Assembly (NCBI RefSeq): GCF_900106645.1
Contig: NZ_FNMV01000004.1
Coordinates: forward strand, 186,001-250,000
Direction: 5' to 3'
Source: Flavobacterium degerlachei
GTDB taxonomy: Bacteria; Bacteroidota; Bacteroidia; Flavobacteriales; Flavobacteriaceae
Length of the DNA: 64,000 nt
Under the pieces are notes generated by a model that saw only the letters and a program-made list of their open reading frames with translations, did no database searches and was not told where the DNA came from. The first letter of the stretch is position 1. Each line of letters begins with the position of its first letter. The position numbers and the translations under genes are program-made. Of this stretch, positions 50,683 through 59,643 are shown piece by piece.

Positions 50683-51708
50683 ATGATTTTACTGCGAAAA
50701 ATACTTTTCCCCTTTGCCATCTTGTATGGTTTGGTCACCAGTATTCGGAATTTTCTTTTTGATAATGGAATTTTAAAATCTTATACTTTTGATTTGCCTA
50801 TTATTGCTGTTGGGAATCTAAGTGTTGGCGGTACAGGGAAAACGCCACAAATAGAGTATTTAATTAGATTGCTTTCTGATAGCTATAAAGTGGCTACTTT
50901 AAGTAGAGGTTATAAGAGGAAGTCGGAAGGTTTTATACTGGCTGATACAACCTCAAATGCTGAAATTTTGGGTGATGAGCCATTTCAGTTTTATCAGAAG
51001 TTTGATAATATTCAAGTTGCGGTTGATGCTAATCGTAAAAACGGAATTGAAAAATTATTGTCGCATGAAGTAAAACCAGAAGTTATTTTGCTTGATGATG
51101 CCTTTCAACACCGGAAAGTTAAGGCTGGTTTTTATATCATGCTTACTTCTTATGGTGATTTGTATTCAGATGATTATATGCTTCCAACAGGGAATTTGAG
51201 AGAATGCCGCAGCGGTGCTAAGAGAGCTAACGTTATTATAGTAACGAAATGTCCGTCTGAATTAACTATTGAAGAGCAGAACCAAATTAGGAATAAATTA
51301 AAAATTGCTAAAACGCAAGAGTTGTACTTTACAACAATCGTTTATGATGATTGTATTTATTCTGAGAATCAAACGCTAAAAGTAAGTGAAATTCAAAATA
51401 GGAATAAGATACTTTTGGCTGGGATTGCAAAACCGGAACCGTTTTTCAATTATTTAAAAAATAACGATGAAGAATGTTTAACTTTTCCAGATCACCATCA
51501 TTTTACTGAAAAAGATATTTTAGACATTAAAAATAAATCAATAAATAAAATTATTGTCACCACAGAGAAAGATTATGTTCGATTAAAAGGTAGTATTCCA
51601 AGTGAACAACTCTTTTATTTACCCATAAAAAGTAAGTTTCTTGTAGCTGACAATGCGTTTAAAAAAACAATACTTAATTATGTGGGAAGAAGTACAACAA
51701 ACAGTTAG
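50683..51708 (+). CDS. lpxK: Tetraacyldisaccharide 4'-kinase
   Basis: 341 residues. A membrane-associating N-terminal helix (about 5-28) is followed by the P-loop variant VGGTGKTP (48-55) and the second motif LDDAFQHRKVKAGFYIML with a basic patch. The C-terminal part has VTTEKDYVRL and a final helix. It phosphorylates the lipid A disaccharide on its 4' position at the inner face of the inner membrane. Together with KdsD and LptB it points to full lipid A/LPS capability. It overlaps punA by 29 bases. A one-mismatch -7 element (TACTTTCG) lies about 10 bases before the ATG. Confidence 0.95.
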   Translation: MILLRKILFPFAILYGLVTSIRNFLFDNGILKSYTFDLPIIAVGNLSVGGTGKTPQIEYLIRLLSDSYKVATLSRGYKRKSEGFILADTTSNAEILGDEPFQFYQKFDNIQVAVDANRKNGIEKLLSHEVKPEVILLDDAFQHRKVKAGFYIMLTSYGDLYSDDYMLPTGNLRECRSGAKRANVIIVTKCPSELTIEEQNQIRNKLKIAKTQELYFTTIVYDDCIYSENQTLKVSEIQNRNKILLAGIAKPEPFFNYLKNNDEECLTFPDHHHFTEKDILDIKNKSINKIIVTTEKDYVRLKGSIPSEQLFYLPIKSKFLVADNAFKKTILNYVGRSTTNS

Positions 51709-52492
51709 TTATATTAAAGAAAGGATCGATTTGACACCTGAATATGGTGTGATTTTGGGATCAGGTCTAGGTAGTTTTACCGAGGAAATGAATGTTGAAT
51801 TTGTGTTGCCATACAGTGAAATACCAAATTTCCCTGTATCGACGGTTCAAGGTCACAAAGGAGCTTTGGTTTTTGGGACAATAGGAGATAAAAAAGTGGT
51901 TGCCATGCAAGGTAGGTTTCATTACTATGAGGGCTATTCCATGAAGGAAGTTACTTTCCCTGTTAGGGTCTTGAAGTTTTTAGGTATAAATAAACTGATT
52001 GTTTCTAATGCTTCAGGTGGTGTAAATCCCGCCTATAGAGTAGGGGATATAATGCTAATCAAAGACCACATCAATTTTGCGCCAGAACATCCTTTACGCG
52101 GAATAAATGATGAGCGATTTGGTCCTCGATTTGTAAACATGAGTGAGCCGTATTCTAGGAAGATGATTGCAAAAGCAAAAGATTTGGCAGATACTCTAAA
52201 TATAGAACTTAAAGAAGGTGTTTATTTAGGATTACAAGGTCCTACTTTTGAGACATTGGCAGAGTACAAAATGGTCAAAATTCTGGGGGCAGACTGTGTA
52301 GGGATGTCTACTGTTCCGGAAGTTATCGTAGCACGTCACATGGACCTGGAAACTTTTGGGGTTTCAGTAATTACAGATATGGGCGATGAAGATAGTATCG
52401 AAACGATTTCTCACGATGAAGTGCTAGAAGCGGCGCAATTAGCTGAGCCAAAAGTGAGAACTCTAATTAAAGAGTTGATTTTAAAGTATTAG
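51680..52492 (+). CDS. punA: Purine nucleoside phosphorylase, type I
   Basis: 270 residues. The start is at ATG 51680 (MWEEVQQTVSYIKERIDL) inside lpxK, because the frame's earlier codons (51653-51679) are lpxK sequence. The phosphate-binding GSGLGSF (near residue 26), GRFHYYEGY, SNASGGVNPAYRVGDIMLIKDHINF and FETLAEYKMVKILGADCVGMSTVPEVIVARH are the motifs of trimeric inosine/guanosine phosphorylases. It splits purine nucleosides to base and ribose 1-phosphate for salvage. It is co-transcribed with lpxK although unrelated in function, and its end overlaps the convergent kinase gene by 26 bases. Confidence 0.95.
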   Translation: MWEEVQQTVSYIKERIDLTPEYGVILGSGLGSFTEEMNVEFVLPYSEIPNFPVSTVQGHKGALVFGTIGDKKVVAMQGRFHYYEGYSMKEVTFPVRVLKFLGINKLIVSNASGGVNPAYRVGDIMLIKDHINFAPEHPLRGINDERFGPRFVNMSEPYSRKMIAKAKDLADTLNIELKEGVYLGLQGPTFETLAEYKMVKILGADCVGMSTVPEVIVARHMDLETFGVSVITDMGDEDSIETISHDEVLEAAQLAEPKVRTLIKELILKY

Positions 52493-54662
52493 CTTTCTTA
52501 ATGTTTTGTGTTATCACAGTGTAAAATTCTGCGGGAGGGAATGGTTTTGTAATGACATCATTCATTCCGTAGGATAATAGCATTTCTCTGTTTTCGTCTA
52601 ATGAAATGGCAGTAATAGCTATTATTGGGGTGATCGAGTCAAATTCTCTAATTTGTTCTGTTGCTATCGTACCATTTATTCCTGGTAAATGAACATCCAT
52701 AAGTATTAGATCATAAGTATTGGATTTAGCAACTTTTATAGCGTCTTCTCCATTGTCAATGATTTCACAAACTATGCCTTTATTTTCGAGCATTTTTTTA
52801 GTAATCATTTGATTTATTTTGTTGTCTTCAACAATGAGTATTTTTTTATCTTTTAAGATTGATTCATCATATGGTTTTTGCTTTTCTTCATTATCAAGAG
52901 GTAGCTCATTTACCTCAAATTTTAAAGCAAATGAAAAGGTAGACCCTAGACCTTCAATACTTTCTAGTTTTACTTCTCCGCCCAATAATTCTATTAATTT
53001 TTTGACAATTGTTAATCCTAATCCTGTACCGCCATATTTGCGATTTATTTCCACGGAGCCTTGAGAAAAGCTTTCAAAGACTGTTGCGAGCTTATCTTTA
53101 GGAATACCAATACCTGTATCCGTTATTGCAAAAGATAAAGTTGCTTTTCCGTTCTCTAGCGACAGCAGTTTGACGCTAGTTGTAACATTCCCATCCTTGG
53201 TGAACTTTAATGCGTTGTTGATTAAATTCAGGAAAATTTGAGACAGTTTAGTTGGGTCTCCAAGCAAATATTCAGGAGTATTCGGATCAATGTTTAGTGT
53301 GAAAACATCATTGTTTTTCAGGGCTATTCCCTTTAAAGAATTTTGAATGTCTTTCAATAGTTCCCTCAAATTGAAGTTTATGTTCTCTAACTCCGTTTTA
53401 TTGGATTCTATTTTGTTAATCTCCAGAATTTCATTAATAAAGGTTGTCAAGTAATTTCCTGAAAATTTTAAGGAGGACAAATAATGTAATTGTGACTTTT
53501 TTGGATTTTCTTCTAATAATAAATGAGTGATTCCGTTTATGGCATTAAGTGGAGTGCGAAGTTCATGACTAACAGTAGATAAAAATTCAGATCTCGCTTT
53601 TGATGCTTTCTCCGCTTTTTCTTTGGCTATAATTAGTTCGTTATTTTTATCCCTTAATAGTAAATTAGACTTTTTTCTAATGATGTTGTTCTTGTACAAC
53701 GACAAACTCAATAGCGATAAAATAGAAATTAAGGCAATAGCTAAAATATTAATAAGTTTAGAAAATTTATTAGTTTTTGCTTTCTCTATATTTTGTTTGT
53801 TTAACTGTTCTATTTTTTTTAGGCGCTGGGATTCTTTGAAAGATTCATAATCGTCTATCCCCAGTTTTTCATTATTTAAAATTGAAATGCTTTCTTTTAA
53901 GTTTAGGTGCTGCTTTAAATAGGAATAAGCAAGACTCTTGTCTAGCATCTTGTCATAAACTGAACTTAACGCAAATAATATATTTGATTTTTGTTCCAGG
54001 TTTTTATTCTTTTCATTTAAAGATAAAGCCTTATTGTAATAGTTTAATGCTAAATTATTTCGTTTATTTATTTCTTCAATTTGGCCTATTTGATACATGG
54101 CCTCCGCTTTTGTGTCAAGTACTTCGGGACTATCTGTAGTGGCAATTATACCACTAAAAATTTCCGAAGCCAACTCATAATGGCCTTTAGATTTGTGAAT
54201 GATTCCTTGTTGAAGAATTATTAATTCATTAAAACCTGGAATTTGTAACTCGCTGTTGATTTCCTGTGCTTTGTCAAAACAAATTTCAGCAGCCTTGGGC
54301 TTTTTTTTGCGAATATTAGTTAGGCCTAAATAATAGTAGAGATCGGCATAAGTGGCTGAGCTTTTTAAGTTTTCAAGCAAGGAGATGCTTTCAGAAAAAG
54401 CTTCCTTTGCGTCATCGTACTTTTTAACTGCAAAATAGATTTTACCTAATTTGTATGTTTGAATTCCTTGGCTATCAATCTGATTGTTTTCGACTGAATA
54501 ATTTATTGCTTTCTGGGTGTAAAAGAGGGCGTTTTTGTAGTCGTTATCTTTTATGCTTGTGTCGGCAAGAGTGCTGTAGTATGCTATGCTATCTGTATTC
54601 TCTATCTTTTGAGAGTACAGCAGCGAATTAAAAAAAATAATAAAAACCAAGAGGTATTTCAT
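52467..54662 (-). CDS. TPR hybrid sensor histidine kinase
   Basis: 731 residues. A signal peptide or first span (about 1-18) precedes a TPR region of about 250 residues (repeats include DYKNALFYTQKAINYS, KYDDAKEAFSESISLL and RNNLALNYYNKALSLN). A short coiled segment leads to a transmembrane helix at about 303-323. The cytoplasmic part has HisKA with H366 (FLSTVSHELRTPLNAINGI), HATPase_c (about 465-590; DTGIGIPKDKL and GGTGLGLTIVKKL) and a receiver with D656 (ILMDVHLPGING). The periplasmic TPR part suggests it binds a protein or peptide signal. No output domain and no adjacent regulator. The 3' end overlaps punA. Confidence 0.92.
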   Translation of the reverse strand: MKYLLVFIIFFNSLLYSQKIENTDSIAYYSTLADTSIKDNDYKNALFYTQKAINYSVENNQIDSQGIQTYKLGKIYFAVKKYDDAKEAFSESISLLENLKSSATYADLYYYLGLTNIRKKKPKAAEICFDKAQEINSELQIPGFNELIILQQGIIHKSKGHYELASEIFSGIIATTDSPEVLDTKAEAMYQIGQIEEINKRNNLALNYYNKALSLNEKNKNLEQKSNILFALSSVYDKMLDKSLAYSYLKQHLNLKESISILNNEKLGIDDYESFKESQRLKKIEQLNKQNIEKAKTNKFSKLINILAIALISILSLLSLSLYKNNIIRKKSNLLLRDKNNELIIAKEKAEKASKARSEFLSTVSHELRTPLNAINGITHLLLEENPKKSQLHYLSSLKFSGNYLTTFINEILEINKIESNKTELENINFNLRELLKDIQNSLKGIALKNNDVFTLNIDPNTPEYLLGDPTKLSQIFLNLINNALKFTKDGNVTTSVKLLSLENGKATLSFAITDTGIGIPKDKLATVFESFSQGSVEINRKYGGTGLGLTIVKKLIELLGGEVKLESIEGLGSTFSFALKFEVNELPLDNEEKQKPYDESILKDKKILIVEDNKINQMITKKMLENKGIVCEIIDNGEDAIKVAKSNTYDLILMDVHLPGINGTIATEQIREFDSITPIIAITAISLDENREMLLSYGMNDVITKPFPPAEFYTVITQNIKKANTLKSTL

Positions 54663-54672
54663 TTGTAATTTT

Positions 54673-55677
54673 TTAATTATTCATTTTTTTTGTCAAAAGT
54701 ATTAAATCAATTAAACGAGAAGAATAGCCTATTTCATTATCGTACCATCCTACTACTTTCACCATTTTATCAATTACCGAAGTCAGTTGCGCATCAAATA
54801 CACAAGAATTTCTGTTACCAATAATGTCAACCGAAACAATGGGGTCTTCAGTGTAGTCAAGGATACCTTTTAGATTACCCTCTGCGGCAGTTTTAAAGGC
54901 TGCGTTTATCTCACTTATCGAAACGGTACGCTTAACGTTAAAGGTAATGTCAGTCAATGAGCCGTCGGGTACAGGAACACGAATACCACAACCTCCAATT
55001 TTCCCTTCTAATGTTGGGAATATTTTTGACAATGCTTTTGCGGCTCCAGTTGTTGTAGGTACAATGGACTGACTAGCTCCGCGTGCCCTACGTAAATCTT
55101 TGTGCGGTTGGTCGTGCAAGCTTTGATCTGTCGTGTAGGAATGAATAGTTGTAATATAAGCTTGTTCAATTCCACAAAGTTCATCTATCACTTTCATCAT
55201 CGGTGCAGCATTATTCGTTGTGCAACTTGCATTTGATATAATGGTTTCCGTTCCGTCAAGGATAGAATCATTAACTCCTAAGACAACTGTTTTTATAGTG
55301 TCAACTTCAGAAGGTGCTGATAGAATCACTTTTTTTGCACCAGCAATAATATGCGCATTAAGTTCTTCGTACGTTTTAAACTTCCCTGTTGATTCAATGA
55401 CGTAATCTATGTTTATACTTTTCCAATCTAAATTTGAAATGCTTTTTTCATGAAAAAACAAAAAATGATTGCCATCGACTAGAATTCCTTTTTCATCAGC
55501 GGTAACGGTGTTAGCTAAAACGCCGTGAATACTGTCGTATTTTACGAGATGTGCCATAGTTTTAGTGTCCGCAATATCGTTTATGGCAACAACTTCAATA
55601 CTGGGATGATTTAAAAGTAAACGAAATAAATTTCGTCCAATTCTTCCAAAGCCATTTATGGCAACTCTTGTTTTCAA
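54673..55677 (-). CDS. gap: Glyceraldehyde-3-phosphate dehydrogenase, type I
   Basis: 334 residues. The NAD-binding fold opens with INGFGRIGRNLFRLLL. D34 (in AINDIAD) favours NAD+ over NADP+. The catalytic C152 is in SNASCTTNNAAPM, with the base His in YITTIHSYTTDQSLHDQPHKDLRRARGASQSIVPTTTGAA. The reaction makes 1,3-bisphosphoglycerate in glycolysis. It starts ten bases downstream-coded from the hybrid kinase ATG on the same strand (gap first, then the kinase 10 bases later), so the two may share a transcript. Many flavobacteria have two gap genes, so this may be one of a pair. Confidence 0.95.
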   Translation of the reverse strand: MKTRVAINGFGRIGRNLFRLLLNHPSIEVVAINDIADTKTMAHLVKYDSIHGVLANTVTADEKGILVDGNHFLFFHEKSISNLDWKSINIDYVIESTGKFKTYEELNAHIIAGAKKVILSAPSEVDTIKTVVLGVNDSILDGTETIISNASCTTNNAAPMMKVIDELCGIEQAYITTIHSYTTDQSLHDQPHKDLRRARGASQSIVPTTTGAAKALSKIFPTLEGKIGGCGIRVPVPDGSLTDITFNVKRTVSISEINAAFKTAAEGNLKGILDYTEDPIVSVDIIGNRNSCVFDAQLTSVIDKMVKVVGWYDNEIGYSSRLIDLILLTKKMNN

Positions 55678-55756
55678 TATGTTTTGTATAAAAAATCAGG
55701 ATGCAAGTTTAAAGGCGCTCGATGGGAACCTTCAAACTTGAAAGCTGAAATATTTT

Positions 55757-56626
55757 TTAAAGAATGTGTTTCTGTGCTTTATAAGATGAACGAACTAATG
55801 GGCCGCTTTCGACATGGCGAAAACCTAATTCCAATCCAAATTTTTCATAAATGGCAAATTGATCTGGTGTAATAAACTCCTTAACTGGTAAGTGTTTTTT
55901 ACTAGGTTGTAAGTATTGCCCTATCGTTACGATATCAACATTAACCGCGCGTAAGTCTCTCATTGTTTGAAAAACTTCCTCTTCTTGCTCACCAAGACCA
56001 AGCATAATTCCTGATTTCGTTCTGTTGATTCCTTTTTCTTTTAGGTATCTCAATACTTCTAAACTTCGGTCATATTTGGCTTGAATTCGCACTTCACGAG
56101 TCAATCTGCGTACAGTTTCCACGTTATGTGAAACCACTTCAGGATTAGCTTCTATAATTCGATCTATGTTTCTTTTTATATCCTGAAAATCGGGAATCAA
56201 AGTTTCTAAAGTAGTAGTAGGGTTCATCCTACGAATTGCTTTTACGGTTTCGATCCAAATGATCGAACCACCGTCTTTTAAATCATCTCTGTCAACACTG
56301 GTAATCACTGCATGCTTGATATTCATGATCTTTATAGAGCGAGCTACTTTTTCAGGTTCGTCCCAGTCTACCGTTTCGGGCCTACCAGTTTTAACACCGC
56401 AAAAACCGCATGAACGGGTACAAGTGTTTCCCAGAATCATAAAGGTTGCTGTACCTTCACCCCAGCATTCACCCATGTTTGGGCAACTTCCAGAAGCACA
56501 AATTGTATTCAAACTATATTTGTCAACTAAGCCTCGAAGCTCAGTATATTTTTTTCCTATTGGTAGCTTTACCTTCAACCATTTTGGCTTTGCAGTTGGT
56601 AAAGTATTTTCTAAAGCAGTTTCCAT
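55757..56626 (-). CDS. lipA: Lipoyl synthase
   Basis: A 289-residue radical-SAM enzyme that inserts two sulfurs into octanoyl-E2 subunits to make lipoyl groups. The auxiliary cluster ligands are C43, C48 and C54 ([12 protein letters not shown]), and the SAM cluster C69, C73 and C76 (CTRSCGFC). The C-terminus ends with [13 protein letters not shown], the family's final Ser ligand motif. Length and all six Cys are normal. It has an excellent promoter at 56645-56674. On the same strand after 80 bases comes gap, with no terminator seen between. Confidence 0.96.
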   Translation of the reverse strand: METALENTLPTAKPKWLKVKLPIGKKYTELRGLVDKYSLNTICASGSCPNMGECWGEGTATFMILGNTCTRSCGFCGVKTGRPETVDWDEPEKVARSIKIMNIKHAVITSVDRDDLKDGGSIIWIETVKAIRRMNPTTTLETLIPDFQDIKRNIDRIIEANPEVVSHNVETVRRLTREVRIQAKYDRSLEVLRYLKEKGINRTKSGIMLGLGEQEEEVFQTMRDLRAVNVDIVTIGQYLQPSKKHLPVKEFITPDQFAIYEKFGLELGFRHVESGPLVRSSYKAQKHIL

Positions 56627-56644
56627 ATATCAATTTTCAAAGTA

Positions 56645-56674
56645 CAAATATAAGGAATGCGGATTTAAAACAAA
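56645..56674 (-). promoter_or_regulatory. lipA promoter (full consensus)
   Basis: On the minus strand, TTTG (56674-56671), 18 bases, TATATTTG (56652-56645). This is one of the best matches in the window. The leader to ATG 56626 is about 14 bases. Confidence 0.75.
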
Positions 56675-56726
56675 GGGTTTAAGCACCAAGCTTTGGTATA
56701 GATTTACTAAAGAAAAAATAAGGCAA

Positions 56727-56877
56727 AATACTAGAAGCTGTTTCCAGCTTTCCATTTCCATCTTGTATTTACAAATGGTTTTTCCTATGACAATAAAGGA
56801 GCTTCTTTCAGTCGCTCATTCTTGTCAGGAAAATAATCCATTTCTAAATACAAGGATGTTCATTTCAATCTGGGCTA
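56727..56877. repeat. Structured repeat element, member 2 (longer hairpin, opposite orientation to member 1)
   Basis: CCATCTTGTATTTAC on the left (about 56769-56783) pairs with TAAATACAAGGATG (about 56848-56862) with one bulged G. Inside that, CAAATGG...TTTTTCC pairs with GGAAAA...CCATTT, then TGACA with TGTCA, around a loop of about 30 bases. The outer blocks, CCAGCTTTCCATT on the left and TTTCAATCTGGGCTAGGG on the right, correspond to the conserved CCCGCTATTCGCTA and GCTGCTATCGGGGCTA of member 1 (reverse complement). The ends are conserved while the stem sequence differs and remains paired. This is the main content of the 343-base gap between lipA and tonB (56627-56969), where a plus-strand frame runs through but is not coding. 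Confidence 0.55.
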
Positions 56878-56920
56878 GGGCAGTCGTAATGCTATTGTAT
56901 TTGAGGTTTTGAAAGGACAC

Positions 56921-56950
56921 AAAAAAAGCAGAACCTCCCGATTCTGCTTT
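56921..56950 (-). terminator. tonB-gene terminator
   Basis: AAAGCAGAA and TTCTGCTTT pair around CCTCCCGA. The A-run 56921-56927 is the T-run on the minus strand. Confidence 0.7.
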
Positions 56951-56969
56951 CTATGATTTAAATTTAAGA

Positions 56970-57791
56970 TTAGTTTCCCTGCACCATAATAGGTAAATTA
57001 TAAGAGGTTCGCACCGGTTTTGAACCAATCATTCCTGGCGCCCATTTCGTTTTCAGGGATTTCAGAACGCGAATAGCTTCTGCTGCTAATCCATAACCAG
57101 GATCATTTTTTACCTGAATACTAGTCATGCTACCGTCTTTTTCAACCACAAATGAAACATAAATACGTACGATTCTTTCGCCATTTATATCTGGAGTTTC
57201 AAAATTTTTACCAATGTAAGTATAGAACTTAGCAATGCCACCCGGAAATTCAGGGAGTTTGTCTAGAATTGCAGCCGTAACAACTGTATTTCCATAGTCT
57301 GTCGGCGCGCTGTTCTCAATACCATTTCCCGGAGAAGAATGGGGATTTGCAATTCCAATTCCCGTATTGGTACTTTGATTTATTACTGGATATTCATTGT
57401 TGGTCGCAATATCAGGAGTTGCAAGCGGGGCTTCTACTATGACAGGATTGACTAATTGCTTTTTTAGATTTACTTCTAGAGGGTTTTGTGCAAGCGTTTT
57501 TATTGGAATTTGAGCTTCAATTTTTTTAATTTGTGGAGGTGCAATAGTGGTTACTTGAATGATTTTGTCAATAGGATCTAGGATTTCAACGGTCATGCCT
57601 TTTTCAATATTAAAAAAACTTAAAATTGATGGAATGCACATCAAAGAGGCGCATAGTAACAAACCCATAAAAAGGGCAAATAAGGAGGTCCTGGAACTTT
57701 CTTGACGAAGTTGGTAAGCGCCATACTCTTTGTTTCTGTTCTCGAAAACTAGATTAATCCAGTCATTTTCGTAAATGCTTAGTTTTGACAT
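56970..57791 (-). CDS. tonB: Energy transducer TonB
   Basis: 273 residues. A short cytoplasmic N-terminus with NRNKEYGAYQLRQ (about 19-31), the Bacteroidetes TonB signature, precedes one membrane anchor at about 36-60. A periplasmic linker (60-180) is Pro/Asn-rich. The C-terminal TonB domain (about 190-273) has LPEFPGGIAKFYTYIGKNF and IYVSFVVEKDGSMTSIQVK, ending in YNLPIMVQGN. It passes energy from ExbB/ExbD (not in this window) to outer-membrane receptors such as the two encoded here. Its own terminator is at 56921; the 186-base gap upstream separates it from the sigma factor gene. Confidence 0.92.
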   Translation of the reverse strand: MSKLSIYENDWINLVFENRNKEYGAYQLRQESSRTSLFALFMGLLLCASLMCIPSILSFFNIEKGMTVEILDPIDKIIQVTTIAPPQIKKIEAQIPIKTLAQNPLEVNLKKQLVNPVIVEAPLATPDIATNNEYPVINQSTNTGIGIANPHSSPGNGIENSAPTDYGNTVVTAAILDKLPEFPGGIAKFYTYIGKNFETPDINGERIVRIYVSFVVEKDGSMTSIQVKNDPGYGLAAEAIRVLKSLKTKWAPGMIGSKPVRTSYNLPIMVQGN

Positions 57792-57977
57792 ATTTCAAGG
57801 ATTTAATGGTTAGGTATCAGTTAAATCATAAGCACATGTTGTTTAAAATAACAACGTAAATAACAAGAAATTTAGTATGTGAAATATGTCTTTTTTTATG
57901 AAAAAAAAAGAAAGGCTTACACAGTCTGGTAAAGCAGGCTGACTTATGTGATTAATGAAGGTGAAAAGCAAACCGAA

Positions 57978-58529
57978 TCACCTTCTATCCCTAATGATCT
58001 CTGCTAATAATTTTTTGGCACGAAGTAGTTTAATTTTGACATTGCTCAAGGGTTCGTCAATGGCATTTGCAATTTCCTGATAACTCATTTCCTGAAAATA
58101 ACGCAATTGTATTACTTCCTGGTAATGGGGCTTCAATTCTTTTATATATCGTAGCAACTGAGAAAGGTTTTGCTCCGTGATTAGTTCGTCTTCTTTAGAC
58201 GGGGTGGTGTCTGCAATGTTATATGCCTTCTGGTCTTCCTTGTCCGTAATTTCTACAAAAAGACTTGATTTCTTTTTGCGCAGCATATCAATATGGACAT
58301 TTTTTGCAATACTGATTAACCACGTATTAAACTGGAATTCCGGATTGTAAGTGGCTAACTTGTCAAAGGCTTTTGAGAACGTCTCAATAGTAATATCCTC
58401 AGCAGTAGTTTCATTTTCTACGCGCTTTAGCATGAAGCCATATACTTCATTCCAATAATGATTCAATAGAAAAGTGAAGGCGGCTTGATCCCCTTTTTTT
58501 GCTTTTTCTATATGTGTATTTATTTCCAA
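57978..58529 (-). CDS. ECF-type RNA polymerase sigma factor
   Basis: 183 residues. Region 2 (about 20-90) contains TAEDITIETFSKAFDKLATYN and FNTWLISIAKNVHIDMLRKKK for core binding and -10 recognition. Region 4 (about 125-180) has LKPHYQEVIQLRYFQEMSYQEIANAIDEPLSNVKIKLLRAKKLL, a helix-turn-helix for -35 recognition. It is short and lacks regions 1 and 3. No anti-sigma gene or FecR is next to it. Its start overlaps the end of the glycosyltransferase gene by 10 bases, so both are made together. The target genes are unknown. Confidence 0.92.
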   Translation of the reverse strand: MEINTHIEKAKKGDQAAFTFLLNHYWNEVYGFMLKRVENETTAEDITIETFSKAFDKLATYNPEFQFNTWLISIAKNVHIDMLRKKKSSLFVEITDKEDQKAYNIADTTPSKEDELITEQNLSQLLRYIKELKPHYQEVIQLRYFQEMSYQEIANAIDEPLSNVKIKLLRAKKLLAEIIRDRR

Positions 58530-59626
58530 TGTACTGGTTTTGAGAAAATATTGGTGATAAAGATATTAATTTGTGTGAATATAAGTACTAACTCGATAAC
58601 AGGAAACCAATATTTTAAATCGTTCTCTTTTAACTTGCCCGCAGAAAATCCAACTACAATCCAAGCGCATAAATATCTGAGTGCTATTATGGCCAACACC
58701 AAAATCCATTGAAATTGAAAGGACAATAATATTACAGGAAGTAAGATAAATAGCAATTGCGAGCAATAGAAAGTTCCCAATTGCAGTTTGTCAAACTTTT
58801 TATAATGGTTTGCAGTCGCAACATGTCTTCTTTTTTGTGTAATCCACTCTTTAAATGTTGTTTTAGGCTTAGAATATGTAAAACTTTCTGGAGTATAGCT
58901 GATGGCTGTATTTTTTCCTGTAGCTGCCTCGTTAATGAATAAATCATCGTCTCCAGAACGAATCTGAATGTGGCTAATAAACCCATTTACATTAAAAAAC
59001 TCTTCTTTTTTATAAGCTAAATTTCTTCCTACGCCCATGTAAGGAAGCCCTACTTTTGCCCATGAAAAATATTGAATTGCGGTAAGCAAAGTTTCGAAAC
59101 GAATTAGTTTATTAAGAAAGGAATTGGCGATTTTTTCATATCCGCCGTAGCCTAAAACAATAGTTTTTTGCATGGTAAACTGAGAGCTCATAGCTGTAAT
59201 CCATTCTTTAGAAGTAGGGTAGCAGTCAGCATCTGTAAATAATAAGTATTCTTTTTTAGCTGCTTTAATTCCTAAGGTCAATGCGTATTTCTTGTTTCCC
59301 CAGAAAGCCTCGTTGTTTTGCACTTTTACCAAACGAATGTTGGGATATTGTTTTTCAAAATCCTCGAATATTTCTAAAGTATTGTCGCTAGAAGCGTCGT
59401 CTATCAATATGATTTCAAAATCAGGATAGTCTTGTTCAGCTAATAGCGGGATAAAGTTGGCGACATTTTCTTCTTCGTTTTTGGCACAAACAATAACGGA
59501 TATTGAGAGTTTTTTAGGTGCTATTTTTTGAGGTTTTGCAAAGGCAAATTTCCCGAAAATCCCTAAATAAAAGGAGAGCTGAATGGCAACGACAACAATA
59601 AAAAAGTAAAGAATCAGTATAAGCAT
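58520..59626 (-). CDS. Glycosyltransferase family 2, membrane-bound
   Basis: 368 residues from ATG 59626 (MLILILYFFIVVVAIQL). An N-terminal membrane span is followed by a GT-A domain: ISVIVCAKNEEENVANF (about 42), the DxD-like IDDASSD (about 76-82), LFTDADCYPTSKEW, and the acceptor region RSGDDDLFINEAA and QKRRH (the Q/RxxRW-type motif). Two or three more membrane spans form the C-terminus (about 290-368). It transfers a sugar from a nucleotide donor to a membrane acceptor. An in-frame ATG at 59671 exists, but its leader carries the promoter 59656-59685, so I start at 59626. Confidence 0.88.
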   Translation of the reverse strand: MLILILYFFIVVVAIQLSFYLGIFGKFAFAKPQKIAPKKLSISVIVCAKNEEENVANFIPLLAEQDYPDFEIILIDDASSDNTLEIFEDFEKQYPNIRLVKVQNNEAFWGNKKYALTLGIKAAKKEYLLFTDADCYPTSKEWITAMSSQFTMQKTIVLGYGGYEKIANSFLNKLIRFETLLTAIQYFSWAKVGLPYMGVGRNLAYKKEEFFNVNGFISHIQIRSGDDDLFINEAATGKNTAISYTPESFTYSKPKTTFKEWITQKRRHVATANHYKKFDKLQLGTFYCSQLLFILLPVILLSFQFQWILVLAIIALRYLCAWIVVGFSAGKLKENDLKYWFPVIELVLIFTQINIFITNIFSKPVHWK

Positions 59627-59643
59627 CGGAGTTTTATGTATTA

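Noticed and set aside
56259..56912. 217-residue plus-strand frame across lipA and the lipA-tonB gap
   Set aside because: Its first half is the complement of lipA and its second half is the structured repeat; codon use is not like neighbouring genes.
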